Origin: Euphorbia lathyris
Lineage: Eukaryota > Streptophyta > Magnoliopsida > Malpighiales > Euphorbiaceae
Direction of reading: 5' to 3'
Length of the DNA stretch: 64,000 bases
Assembly (NCBI RefSeq): GCF_963576675.1
Contig: NC_088911.1
Coordinates: 33,874,256 to 33,938,255 of the forward strand
Shown piece by piece: positions 24,444 to 36,230 of the stretch. Every line of letters begins with the position of its first letter. Position 1 is the first letter of the stretch. The notes under the pieces are model-generated. The model saw only the letters and a program-made list of their open reading frames with translations, did not search any database and was not told the origin of the DNA. Position numbers and translations under genes: made by a program.

Positions 24444-25765
24444 TGTTAAAACACATTTCCACAATGATTTCGATTTGACAAAATTATTTAAATTAGATTT
24501 AAATTCCTATGATTAAATATTCCAACATATTAAATTTAAATGCTTTGATTTATTTACTACTAATGTGTTTGTTCAATGTTGAGTAATTAAATTGATAAGA
24601 ATTGAAAGACATTAAAGACCAAGGCTTAAAAGCCCACAAGAGAAGGTCAAAGCCCAAGTCAATAGATTCAGCTCAGTTGAAGAACGCGGCCCAGCAGGTG
24701 GAAAGATCCAGAAGGAGTTTCTAACAACTTCATGCCGAAGCTGCTGAGTCGAACGGATAGAAGACAGGTCAGCAGTTGACCTGAACAACTTCGAGACAAA
24801 GCTGTTCCACTTTGGGAAAGATTCAGACATCGCAGGAAACTGTCTGGAAGACTTTACCATAAGTAGAGAGACAATCTGGCGCCTACCGACTGGAAGTACC
24901 CGCCAACTAAATCAGACAGAAAAGGCAACATTCTCATTGGCCGAAGACATTAAGTACTGATGAGTGAAAGGGACAGCAAACTGTTTCCCTCCAACGGTTA
25001 TTTTGAAATTCGAAATAACCGGTGCCTCAGATGTTACTATAAATAGGCCTCTCATTTGCTTCATTCGATGTAGATCTTCACCAAGTCGAAACACTGACCA
25101 AATTGCTACTTGAAGTTCTGTGCCAAAGCAAAGCAAAGAAATCTTACACTCATTCTTATTTTGTGTAAAAGCCTAGATTGTAATTCATCTAAAGTGTTCT
25201 TTGTATTTAGAACAAAACCTTTATCATTTCTAGAGATTAGAAGGAGATATTGAGTTGCTCGGTTATAGCACTCAGTGGTAGAAATAGTGTTGGGTATAGG
25301 ATATAGAGGAAGGTACTCTATATACTTACTGATTATTGTAAGAGGTTTGTGCTCTACCTGAAACAACTCAGTAGTGGATTAAAGCTTGGAAGGATTCCGG
25401 GGACTGGACGTAGGCAGGAGGCCGAACCAGAATAAATCTGCTGAGTAACACTTTGTAACTCTTACTCCTTATATGCTTACTTTGAACTGTGCCTAGTAAA
25501 ACGTTAAAACATATACACTGAGTTGTGTGGCTTGAGCACTGAGTTCAGGAATAGACTTAAGTGATATCTCCTGACTCAACGATAGAAGCAGTCTTAGTTA
25601 CTAGTTAAATAAACCTTCCTCTGATCTCACTCAGCACCACTGTGCTAAAACAACTAAGAAAGTCTTATTTGAAAAAGAAATCAACCTTAAAGAGAATTTT
25701 TTTTAATAGTTCCTAAACCCCCCCCCCCCTTGGAACTAATTCTCTCACGTTACACGGGAACAACA
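24444..25765 (+). repeat. 5' LTR of the SIRE-like element
   Basis: 1322 bp, starting tgttaaaacacatttccaca and ending cacgggaacaaca. It contains a TATA box at 25038 and, close to the end, a conserved inverted pair (tagttcct ... ttggaacta) around a C-tract of 12 or more bases. The C-tract is much shorter in the 3' LTR. Confidence 0.95.
25038..25045 (+). promoter_or_regulatory. TATA box of SIRE LTR
   Basis: ctataaataggcctctca, conserved in the 3' LTR (63123) and in the solo LTR (53419). Likely core promoter for genomic RNA. Confidence 0.7.
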
Positions 25766-25767
25766 AG

Positions 25768-25779
25768 TGGTATCAGAGC
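25768..25779 (+). other. Primer binding site, initiator tRNA-Met
   Basis: tggtatcagagc, two bases after the LTR end, is the standard Ty1/copia primer site complementary to the 3' end of initiator tRNA-Met. Confidence 0.95.
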
Positions 25780-25827
25780 TCAGTAGCTCAACGCACAAGA
25801 TAAAACTATCTTGAGCTGATCCCTGTA

Positions 25828-27430
25828 ATGGCTGCTACAACACTCGTTTCCTTCCTGGAAATGAAACAACTCAGATACTACCTGAGGGTTTATCTATCAC
25901 TAGGCCTCCCCTATTCTTTGGGTCAAACTATACCTTCTGGAAGAATAGGATGAAAAATTTCATTCAGACAACAAACATGAGTGCATGGCTAACAATAGTC
26001 CAAGGCCCGTTTGTTCTTTATGAAATGGTTGACAACGTAAAAGTTGTCAAGGAAGAGGCAAAGTGGACTGAGGATGACCTCAAAAAATTACAAAACCACG
26101 CCTCAACTATAAACATGCTTCACTGTGCTCTAGATGCTGCAGAGTATAATAATATTTCAGGTTGTGAGTCAGCACAAGAAATCTGGAAGAAGTTAGAGGT
26201 CACCTACGAGGGAACCAGCAAGGTCAAAGAATCAAAGGTGAATCAGCAAATGAGGGTGTATGAGCTGTTCGAAATGAACGAAGGTGAAGGGATCTCTGAG
26301 ATGAACTCAAGATTCACCAACATAATCAATGAGCTCAAGAGACTTGGCAAGAACTTCTCTGAAGAGGAGCAAGTCAAGAAAATATTGAGAAGCCTCCCCA
26401 AGAGCTGGCAAGCAAAGAAAACTGTCGTTGAGGAAGCTCAGGACTTGACCACCAATAAGTATGACGAGCTCATTGGATCTCCGTTGACCCATGAGATCTC
26501 AATGAAGAACTTTGAGGTCAAGGAAAAGTCTGAGGACAAGAAGCAAAAGTCTATTGTCATGAAAGCAGACTCCACTGACGATAATATGTCAGATGATGAA
26601 GAAATGGCCATGTTCACCAGAAAGATGAAAAAGTTGTTCGGGAAGAATTAGAAATATGGAAAGAAGTCATTCCAGAAGTTTGACAAGTACAAAGCTGAGC
26701 ACAACGACAACAAAAGCAGAAATGAGAGCTCAAAGCCAGTCACCTGCTTCGAGTGTCATCAGCATTGCCATATCAAATCAAACTATTCTACTCTCAAGAA
26801 AGATAAAAGAAACAGGAAGAAGGCAATGGTGGCCATCTAGAGTGATAGTGACGAGTCATCATCCTCTGAAGCTGACGCCACTGAGTCAGCAAACATCTGC
26901 TTTATGGCTGATGAGTTTGCTGAGCCTTGTGTTTCTAAAAAGGGTGAACCCTCCTACACATCAGACAATGAAGAACAAACCACTGAGGTAATATCTCTTC
27001 ATGTGCTTAGGAGTGAAATGATAAATGCACTGAGTGATCTTTACCCACTGGTCAAATAGTGTAACAAAAAGGTAAAGGCACTCAGTAGGCGGTGTGATGA
27101 GATAGAAGAGGTCAAACGCAGTGACCTTAGACATCTCCTCCAGGACAATACCAGGCAAGATGAGAATCTCAAAATCATGTATAGGTTTATCACTGAGGTC
27201 CAATCAGATTCTAAGAAACTGAAAAAGGACATCACAACTATTCAGAACCAACTCAGGGTTCCGAATAAGAGAAATCCCCATCAGAACGCTCAGTACCAAG
27301 GTACTGGTCAGCGAAGATGAAATCCCCAGCAAAATGTCCAGTGTGACTTTTGTGGGAAGAAAGGTCACACTATAAAATTGTGTCGCCACCGAGTTAAATA
27401 TAATGTATCACCTGCTGAGCCTAACAAAAG
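25828..27430 (+). pseudogene. SIRE-like gag
   Basis: The ATG at 25828 (MAATTLVSFLE) is one frame away from the main gag text, so a small indel lies near 25855. The capsid region is open from before 25950 to 26651 (FFGSNYTFWKNRMKNFIQ; LHCALDAAEYNNISGC; VKKILRSLPKSWQAK). After a stop at 26651 the text continues with two zinc knuckles. The first (CFECHQHCHIKSNY, about 26745) has lost its last cysteine. The second (CDFCGKKGHTIKLC, about 27345) is intact. More stops occur after KAMVAI and YPLVK and in GQR*NPQ. The product would have been the nucleocapsid precursor. Confidence 0.88.
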
Positions 27431-27472
27431 AGGACCCAAAAAGATTTGGGTACCTAAAAGTAACTAGTTATA

Positions 27473-30400
27473 TTGCAGGTAGGCCTGAGGTGTGCTGAGA
27501 AGTCGAAACTGTGGTACATTGACAGTGCATGCTCAAGGCATATGACAGGTGATGAAACTCAGTTCATCACACTTGTGTACAAACGTAGAGGAAACATAAG
27601 TTTTGGAGACAACAAAAAAGGTAAAATAGTTGGGTCAGGAATCGTTGGTGGTAACCCTACTATTAAGTCAATCTCCCTAGTCAGAGGACTTGAGTATAAC
27701 CTACTGAGCGTAGCTCAGCTATGTTACAGAGGTAGGAAACTTATATTCGATGCCTCTAGATGTCAAATACTCGAGGACAAGACCAATGAGTTACTTTTAA
27801 CTGCCCCTCGTGCCGATAATGTCTTTATGCTGAATTTGGAAAAGAAGATTTTAAAAGATATATGCTTAGTGTCAAAGGAAGAAAATTCCTGACTATGGCA
27901 CATGAGACTTGGTCATGTAAGCATGGACCTCTTGGCCAAATTAGCAAGAAAGCAATTAGTTGAGGGACTGCCCAAACTTAAGTTTGAAAAAGATCAATTA
28001 TGCAATGCTTGTCGGTATGGAAAACAAACTAAAAAATCTTTTCAAATAAAAAACATTGTCTCAACCAAGCGTCCATTAGAGTTACTACACTTGGATCTCT
28101 TCGGACCAGTCCAGCCGTTGAGCTTGGGTGGTAGAAGATTTTTCTTAGTTATTGTAGATGACTTTTCTTGGTATACTTGGGTCATCTTGCTCAGTAGCAA
28201 GGATGAAACATTTGAGATGTTTTCTACACTGTGTAAAAAGCTTGAAAATGATAAAGACCTAAAAATTGCTCACATCCGAAGTGATAATGGTGGAGAATTC
28301 AAAAACCAATTGTTTGATGAATTCTGTGAAGCCAGCGACATTGACCATAATTTCTCTGCTCCTAGAACTCCTCAATAGAATGGGGTAGTTGAAAGGAAGA
28401 ACAGAACTCTGGTTGAAATGACCATGACAATGCTGAGTGAGAATAGGCTTCCGAAGTACTTTTGGGGAGAAGTTGTTAACACAACATGCTATATACTCAA
28501 TAGGGCTCTAGTTAGACCTATACTGAGGAAAACCCTATATGAACTTTGGAAAGGATGAAAACCTAACATAAGTTATTTTCGTGCCTTTGGTTGTAAATGT
28601 TTCATTTTGAATACTAAAGACAATCTTGCAAAGTTTGATTCAAAGGCTGATGAAGACATCTTTTTAGGGTACTCAACAAACAGCAAAACATATAGAATTT
28701 TCAATAAACGAACTCAGGTTTTAGAAGAGTCTGTCCATATTTAGTTCGATGAAACTAACCCTGCAGAGAAGGTCAATCAGACAACTGAAGATGATCCCAG
28801 TCCAACACCTGCTGACCTGAGCGCAACTACTGAGTCACTTCCTCAAGGACTGACTAAAGGTAAAAACGAAACCGAAATCATTTTCACTGACCAATCTACA
28901 ACTGCAGATCTTATTGAAACACAAGACACTCAAGACATTACGTTGTCGAGAGAGATCAGAATCCCAAGAGGACATTCTGAAAGATACATTCTCGATGCTG
29001 CTGAGAATCACCTCATGACAATGAATCAACTCAAGAGGTACCTCAGCAACGTAGCTTTCGTCTCAGTTTTGGAACCAAAGAACTTTTCAGAAGCTGAGAA
29101 TAATGAATTCTGGATGGGTGCAATACAAGAGGAGTTTGACCAATTCAGAAGGAATGAAGTATGGGATCTAGTGCCACATCCGCAAAGTCAAAAGACAATA
29201 GGAACAAGATGGGTCTTCCGCAACAAACTTGATGAGCAAGGAAATGTTATGAGGAATAAAGCAAGACTCATTGTCAAGGCTACAGTCAGCAAAAAGGTAT
29301 TGATTATAGTGAGACCTTTGCCCCAATGGCAAGGCTAGAAGCTATTAGAATATTGTGTGCCTATGCAAATTTTATGAATTTTAAACTGTTTCAAATGGAT
29401 GTCAAAAGTGATTTTTTAAATGGAGTTATAAATGAGGAGGTATATGTTAATCAACCTCCAGAGTTTGAGGATCAAAAGTTCCCAAACCACGTTTATAAGC
29501 TCAAGAAGGCTCTGTATGGTCTAAAGCAAGCACCACATGCTTAGTATGAACGACTAACAAGCTTTCTGCTGACTAGAAATTATGTCAGGGGAAAAGCTAA
29601 CACATCCTTATTTATAAAGAAAAAGGGTAAAGATACCCTAGTGGCACAGATTTATGTTGATGACATCGTATTTAGTGCTACCAATGAGTCTCTTTGTAAG
29701 GAATTTAGTAAGCAGATGCAAACTGAGTTTGAAATGTCTATGATGGGAGAACTCAACTTCTTCCTTGGACTTCAAATCAAGCAAGGCAAAAATGGCATTT
29801 TTATCAGCCAAACTAAATATGTAAAGGAAATATTGAAGAATTATGATATGGACAACTGTAAGTCAATATCCACCCCAATGGGCACTGGCACTGTCCTCTC
29901 TGTCGATGAAAATGGTAAGTCAGTAGACAGTAAGTTGTACCGAGGTATGATTGGCTCTCGACTCTATCTTACGGCAAGTAGGCCGGACATTCAGTTCTTA
30001 GTATGTTCACACTCCTTAGATACACTGATACTAACTATGGACGAGACAAGCTGGAACGAAAAAGTACCTCAGGGGGATGTCACTTTCTCGGAAACAGTCT
30101 TGTATCTTGGTTCAGTAAGAAGCAATCATTAGTAGCCCTATCAACCAATGAGGCCGAGTACATTGCTGCTAGAAGCTGTGTTGCCCAAGTTCTTTGGATC
30201 AAGCAAAAGCTGGATGATTATGGAGTTAAAACGAAAATAATCGAAGTCAAATGTGCAACAAAAGTGCCATTGACTTATCAAAGAATCCAATCCAGCATAG
30301 CAGGATGAAGCATGTCAGCATAAGGCATCACTTCATCACAGATCATGTACTCAAGGGTGAGATCAAGCTGACCTATGTCCCAACGGATGAGCAGCTTGTT

Positions 30401-30481
30401 GATATCTTCATGAAGCCGCTGGCTCATGAGCAGTTTAGCATACTGAGAGAAGCCATCCGTATGTTTAATCCTCTTCAATAA
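27473..30481 (+). pseudogene. SIRE-like pol: protease, integrase, RT, RNase H
   Basis: The protease active site is read as LWYIDSACSRHMTGDETQ (about 27510). GAG-pre-integrase text is MRLGHVSMDLLAKLAR with CNACRYGKQ (27900-28020). The integrase core has Asp in LHLDLFGPV, Asp in IRSDNGGEF and Glu in GVVERKNRTL, all present. RT contains DVKSDFLNGVINEEVYV (about 29400), LKKALYGLKQAP and AQIYVDDIVFS (about 29650). RNase H has KSTSGGCHFLGNSLVSWFSK and NEAEYIAA. Decay: stops at 28376, in ELWKG*K, VHI*FDE and PHA*YER; a frameshift near 29320; a deletion of roughly 150 bp near 30003 (SRPDIQFLVCS runs straight into YTDTNYGRDK); and a frameshift near 30275. Not functional. Confidence 0.93.
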
Positions 30482-30823
30482 ATTCTATGTGTACTGTGCT
30501 AAGTGATAAAACTATGTTGCATGCTTTGTGATGATACTGAATAGACGTTCTAGGGTTTGCACGCGTACTAGGGTAGTGACTAGGATGATGTAGGTAATCA
30601 TGATTAGGGAACCATGCGCCATAATTAGCATTAAATGTTAGGATAAAACGCCCATGAGTGGTTCGAATTCCCACTGTTACATTGACCTATCAAATCACTT
30701 TCCACCGGCTATAAATAGTGAAACATTTTTACCCCATTAGTTTTTACGTTTGAAATTTGCACTATTCACTTTCTCTCCCAAATCCCATTCTATTTCTGGA
30801 AATCTTCAAGAACTCAAGAACAC
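30482..30823 (+). other. Spacer between pol and the post-pol ORF
   Basis: About 340 bp without clear coding text. At 30707-30723 gctataaatagtgaaac resembles a TATA box about 115 bp before the first ATG of the post-pol ORF. A separate transcript is possible but not shown. Confidence 0.5.
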
Positions 30824-32940
30824 CATGTCTTCTGAAAGTTCTTCCACCAGTAGAACTGAATTGTATGAGGATAGATCCTCTAACATAAACCCCTCCTCAC
30901 TGGAGGATGAACAACAACTGGACTATGGCTACTCCCTTGAGCACCAATCCATTCATGGCCAGCATGATCAAGTCATGGCTGAGGCCAACATTCTGGAGCA
31001 ACACGAACATGCTGAGTCTTCTAAACCGAAGAAGAAGAAGAACAAGGCTCCGAAAGAATGAACCTTCAGCCCAGCATACGAGAAGTTAGTGGACTCTAAG
31101 GTCAACATCTCAAGGTTCTTTTCACCAGACTTCATGAAGACCGCTGAGCCCTTCTGTCAATGGATTGCTGACAACGGTTGGGAAACACTCTTTGGACTGC
31201 ATGGAACCACTTATCCAGCGCTTGTCACTGAGTTCTATCGCAATCTTATGATTGCTGATGATGACATCGACTACATGGTGACCTTAGTAAAAGGCAGCAA
31301 GATCTTCATCACCCCGACCTACTTGGCTAGATTACTGAATCTGAAAGCCAAGGGTACCAAGCTTCGAAGAGTGGGAGATGAACAAGACATTAAGTATGAC
31401 ACTAACTACTGTAAGCCGAAAGGCTTCGTAGGAGAAGTTTCAGCAACTTCTCTCTCCCAGCCTCAGTGCCAGGTTTACTACATCCTGACCAATTTTCTTT
31501 TCTCTAAAGTCAATTCCACAACATCTGCCTCAAACTTTGAGCAATGTTTCATTTGGCATATGCTGGAAAAGAAACCCTTGAACATGTATGTCTTTCTAAT
31601 CGGCATGTTTCAACGGAGCACTGGACAACTCAGGATGGGCTCACTGATAATGGCCATCCTAGATGACCATAAAGTGAGCTTTGATAAGGAAGTCAGTCAC
31701 ATCAAGACTGAGATCACAGCTAAGATTCTCAACAGTCTTAAACACAGCATACCTCAAGTACCTAAGAACAAGAAAGGTGAGGTTGCTCAAGATGCTGCGG
31801 ATGAACAACCCTGTAAGGGGAAGAAAAGAAAAGCTGATGTGTCTCAGGCACCTAAAGCTAAATCTCCCAGGCCAGCAACCAAAAAGGTCAGAGTTTCTTC
31901 AAGCAACTCTAAGCCAACATTTGCTGAGCAGACTCAGAAAAGGGCTACCACTGATGATCTCCCTGAGGGTGGTCAACCTCTGAAGAAGAAGACTACCTTC
32001 AAAGTTAAGGGGCTAACTCCAACACCACTAGACTTCTATGTTCCTGAGGGCTCCTTCTTCCTCTAGACACAAGCAGTAACTATCGAGGAAACTCCAGTTA
32101 CAGCCTTTGCTGCTGAACAGCAAGCCCCTGCTGCCTCTATTCCTTCCACTACTGAGCTAATAGCTGATCAAATCCACACCAAGGAGTGGACTGAAAGTGA
32201 AGGAATACGAGCTCCTGAGGAGGGAACCTTAGACGTTGGAGAGCAGCTTGAAAGTGTAGGAATAAAGGCTTTTGAGAAGGAACCAACAGTTTAGCAACTA
32301 GAAATTCCTTCCCTCTAGTCACCTGATTCCATTCCTATTGACTCTTCCAAACATCACAGACATCATCATCATCGAAGCAATAGAGAAAAGAGGTTCAAGA
32401 AGAGGTCAAGCAGAAAACCTGAAGTTTATACTCTTGATGATGAATCACCTCCTCGTCAAGATGTTGTTGACCCCAAGAACATTGACTTCGTCTTTGTCAC
32501 CAGCACACCTCTTCCTGAGCAACAAGCTCAGCAAAAACAAGCCTCTGTTTCTGGAGCTCAGGAACAAGCCATCTCTGAACCCAACATGGGCCCTCAACCT
32601 TTCGACACTACTGCTCCAACTGATCATTCTTTTGAGCAAGTGATCGATACTACTACTGCTCAACTCAATAGTGAGCAAGTAAATGAAGAGACACCTGCTC
32701 TGAATCAAGTTGATACTGAGCAAGTGATCAATTTAACTGCTACTCCATCCACTTCCATTCTTGAGCAGACAGTACCTGAGTCTTCTACTGCTGCTGCCAA
32801 CACTTCCAATATTGAACAACAAGCACACATTGACTCTCCACCTCCTGTCCAACAACCTTCAATTCCAAATCAATCAACTGGAATGGACAAGAACCCGGCT
32901 GTTGAGACTTTAATGGGCCATGAAGATGCTGGCTCTGACC
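30824..32940 (+). pseudogene. SIRE-like post-pol (envelope-position) ORF, segment 1
   Basis: Starts MSSESSSTSRTELYEDRSSN. Then comes a globular region (SKVNISRFFSPDFMKTAEPF; FGLHGTTYPALVTEFYRNLM; LVKGSKIFITPTYLARLLNL) followed by a lysine-rich and then a glutamine/serine/threonine-rich low-complexity tail. The frame has stops after NKAPKE, after GSFFL (32064) and twice near 32293-32318; otherwise it is continuous to GHEDAGSD at 32939. SIRE-type copia elements carry such an ORF, sometimes called envelope-like; its function is unknown. I see no clear signal peptide or membrane segment. The ORF is interrupted at 32940 by the solo LTR and resumes in frame at 56862. Confidence 0.82.
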
Positions 32941-33585
32941 TGTAGATACCCATTTTGTCCGGGGTAACTCCTCATATTTTGTAATTTTTATTCTTGTTAT
33001 ACATCCTTATTTTATAAATATTTACATGATAGATATAGTGATATTTTGGTGTAAATTGTAGTTAATCATATTTTATAAAATGGAAGAGAAGTATTCTCAA
33101 TAATCTGTAAAATTGATTAAATGTATATGTTATAAGGATTTAATCAATCAATTAGGATATTAGTTATTAATTAAAAGATTCTTATTTTTAAGTTAATATG
33201 TCTACAATGAGATTTAATTGGATAAAATTAGTATATTTAAAAGATACAGAAAAAATCTAAGATTACTAATTAATGTTTATGTATGAATTTTGTACAGTTC
33301 GAAATTAATGGAATCTGTATACTAATTAATGTTTATGTTGTAAGCATTTAATTTTTGAAATAAAAATAGAAGGAAGCCCAGATCCATTCTAATATGCTCA
33401 AAGGCCCAGGCCCAGACACTTACTAATTAAAACTATATTAACATTCTATTAGTCTCTAATTAATTAGAAAAGTCTCTATATAAAGAAGAGGGACCCAAGC
33501 AGAGAGGGACAAAAAAAAGAGGGGGGAGAGGGTCAAAAAAAGCATGTGAGATATGCCGAAAAAGAGGCAGAAAAATAAGATTAGG
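32941..33585 (+). repeat. Solo LTR, first segment
   Basis: 645 bp of AT-rich LTR sequence before the Athila insertion. No ORF. A GA-rich stretch (33485-33545) precedes the TTAGG target. Confidence 0.75.
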
Positions 33586-33849
33586 TGTTAAGCCCAAAAT
33601 ATACCTAAAATATTATCAATATTTACATCAGCTTTACTACGAATTTATGCTGTTTATATTTATTTAGAGTACTTTTACGTCCGAATATGTTTCTTTCATA
33701 CAAGGTACCTAAATATTTGGTATACTCCAAATATGAATGAAAAGAGGTCAGAAACGAAGGAAAAACCCTACGAAAAGAGTCAAAGACGAAGAAAATCAAA
33801 CGCACCGAAACGAAGACGGGAAACGAAGCCGATGACGAGAATCATCACC

Positions 33850-33889
33850 CGTGTCGCGACTGAGATTCCCTAATCTCGATCACGACACA
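33850..33889 (+). promoter_or_regulatory. Decayed CpG-rich hairpin in 5' LTR
   Basis: Arms cgtgtcgcgactgagatt and aatctcgatcacgacaca around a 4-base loop. The 3' LTR has the perfect version (50261-50300). The differences are transitions at CpG or CpNpG positions, as expected after cytosine methylation. Confidence 0.75.
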
Positions 33890-34092
33890 CGTCATCCAGA
33901 CACCTCTCTCTTCCGTTTTTGAAGACCAAAACTTGCCCCCTAATCTCGGTAGAGATTCACCATTCTCGGTAACATCAGATTTTCTGTCAGCATAGATTTC
34001 ACATGTTGAAATGCAAAGAAACGCGTCCGTTTGAGTGGATAGAAACGTCTCTTCATGGTGGACACGACCCCTAGACATGACTCTTCAACATC

Positions 34093-34100
34093 TATAAATA
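34093..34100 (+). promoter_or_regulatory. TATA box of Athila LTR (5')
   Basis: tataaata in the phrase caacatctataaatagagag, identical in the 3' LTR at 50504. Confidence 0.68.
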
Positions 34101-35077
34101 GAGAGTTGATTCAGAGTTGTAAAGAGAGTTAGATTATTAAGATTAAAGTACAGAATTTATGCAGAAATTCTGAGTCAGAAACGACTCAGAGTTAGAAGTT
34201 CGATTTTGTAAAAACGATATGATGTACACACATTGTTTATTAATTAATTACAAACACGTTAGCAATTAGATTTAGATTAAGATTTGTTCAATATTAGTTT
34301 ACATTTTGGTAGTAGAAGAACCATCTCTATTCCGAAGATTCAGCGAGAAGATTAAGTAGCGGAGCCTGACAAACTCTAACGAGGTTTGAGGAAAGGATTG
34401 ACGATCCAGAACTCTCATGTCGTTTTGAATGCTTCCATGCTTTTTACTCTCTGTAAACTTGTATCAAATTCACACTTCATCTAATAAAGTTCATGCAATT
34501 CAATATATTTTTATGTAGCACTTCTGTAAATGATCTGAAGTGAGTTCTGGTGTTTTCATTAAAATGTAGTTAAATTCAATATCTTTACAAGAAAACTTTG
34601 TTGAACACTTAGGCAAATTCATTCTAAAGGACGATATGATCGTTAAGTCGGCTTATCGGAAATAAGTATAAATTTGGCTAAGGTAGCGGTCTTGCCCGAC
34701 CGTAGGAAGATCGTCTGCGGTTCAAAGCCTTTTAATTGAACCAGTTTACGTTATTACATTTTTATAATTTATTCAAAGTTTAAAGTTGTTTTCTTTGCTT
34801 AATGCAAACGAATACAATTAATCTCTTATTTTAAACACTAAACGTTTCTGTTTTGTAATTCATATTCAAACATAATTGATTTCTAACATTCTTCATATAT
34901 TCTAACCTAATTCTTATTCAATCAATTTCAAATAACGATTATCTATTTTATAAACCTTAAGTCGTATTTAAACTACATTTAAATGAGTTTTTGTGAAAAA
35001 ATGTTCCCTGTGGGATCGATATCTTTTTATTACTACAAGCGAAACCATGCACTTGCGGAAATCGCTCAATAAGTTTT

Positions 35078-35095
35078 TGGCACCGTTGCCGGGGA
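35078..35095 (+). other. Primer binding site, tRNA-Asp type
   Basis: tggcaccgttgccgggga, seven bases after the LTR; complementary to the plant tRNA-Asp 3' end with one change (tggcacc for tggcgcc). The minus-strand copy has a different single mismatch. Confidence 0.88.
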
Positions 35096-35261
35096 ATGCC
35101 AAAATTTTCTACAAAAATTTAGATTTTTCGTGTTTTATTTCGAATCTAGGTTTATACATACTTATTTTAACCTTTATATTTTATTTATTTCAATTTACTT
35201 ACATATTTAATTTTCAATTTTGTTTTGAAGGTAGATTGGTTCGTGCAAAAATTTCAAGTTC

Positions 35262-36230
35262 ATGAGCAGTTCTCGAAGTTCGGGCATTCCACCAAAACCA
35301 TTAGATCCAGAAATTGAAAATACCTTAAAGAAAAACAAAAAGAAAAACAAAGAGAAACAAAATTCAGAACAACAGCCAGAAAATATGGCAATACTTATGG
35401 ATTACGCTAGGCCAGGAGTGGTCGGTGTAACAAACAGTATAGTTAGACCCACAATAAACGCACACCAATTTGAAATTAAGCCAGCTTTGCTTAATATGTT
35501 GCAAAATAATGTAATGTTTTATGGACTACCTAACGAAAACCCAAATGCCCATTTGACAAATTTCTTAGAAATTTGTGACACTTTCAAAATGACAGATGTG
35601 CCTGCCGAAGCAGTCAAACTTCGCCTCTTTCCTTTCACTTTGAAGGACAAGGCAAAAATTTGGTTAACTTCTATGCCAGTCGCAACATCCGAAACTTGGG
35701 ACCAACTAGCCCAAGCATTTTTATCAAAATATTTCCCTTTAGCAAAAACTGTAAGAGTCATAAAAGAGTTAACATCTTTTTCTCAAAATGATAATAAAAC
35801 TCTTTATGAGGCTTGGGAACATTTTAAAGAATTTCAACGTTTATGCCCACACCACCAATTACCCGATGCACTTTTAATGCAAACATTTTATAATGGGATT
35901 AATCTTACAACTAGAGGTTCATTAGATGCTATGTCGGGAGGGTTATTCATGAAAAAGACATCCGCCCAAGCAATAGAACTTTTGGAGGAAATGGCAATCA
36001 ACAGCAGTATGTGGCTCGTAGAACGTGGACACATACCAGTGGCAAAACCATCATCCTCAACATCCTTACCAACAGTTAAAGGTATAGTGAATCTTGATCC
36101 AGTCGCGATGTTACAAGCCCAATTTTCTGCCTTATCGCACAAAATTGATAGGTTTATGGCACCGTGCGATACCAATGGTAATCCAATCCAAACGGATGTG
36201 GATTACGAAGGTATGGATGAGATTGAATAG
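35262..36230 (+). pseudogene. Athila-like gag
   Basis: The ORF starts MSSSRSSGIPPKPLDPEIEN and carries the gag domain ([51 protein letters not shown]). It ends at a tag codon after GMDEIE. The same frame then stays open to 38477, so this is a nonsense mutation in one gag-pol frame, as the uninterrupted minus-strand relative shows. The asparagine-rich stretch after the stop (36290-36390) is the gag C-terminus. Confidence 0.92.

Larger units (their letters stand above)
33586..35071 (+). repeat. 5' LTR of the complete Athila-like element
   Basis: 1486 bp, starting tgttaagcccaaaatatacc. The end reads ctcaata where its partner has ctcaaca, so the terminal CA has mutated to TA. TATA box at 34093. 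The hairpin at 33850-33889 has lost several pairs by C-to-T and G-to-A changes at CpG. Confidence 0.94.

Noticed and set aside
24612..25366. Minus-strand ORFs in the SIRE LTR (recurring at 62997)
   Set aside because: They recur only because the LTR recurs; antisense and without known motifs.
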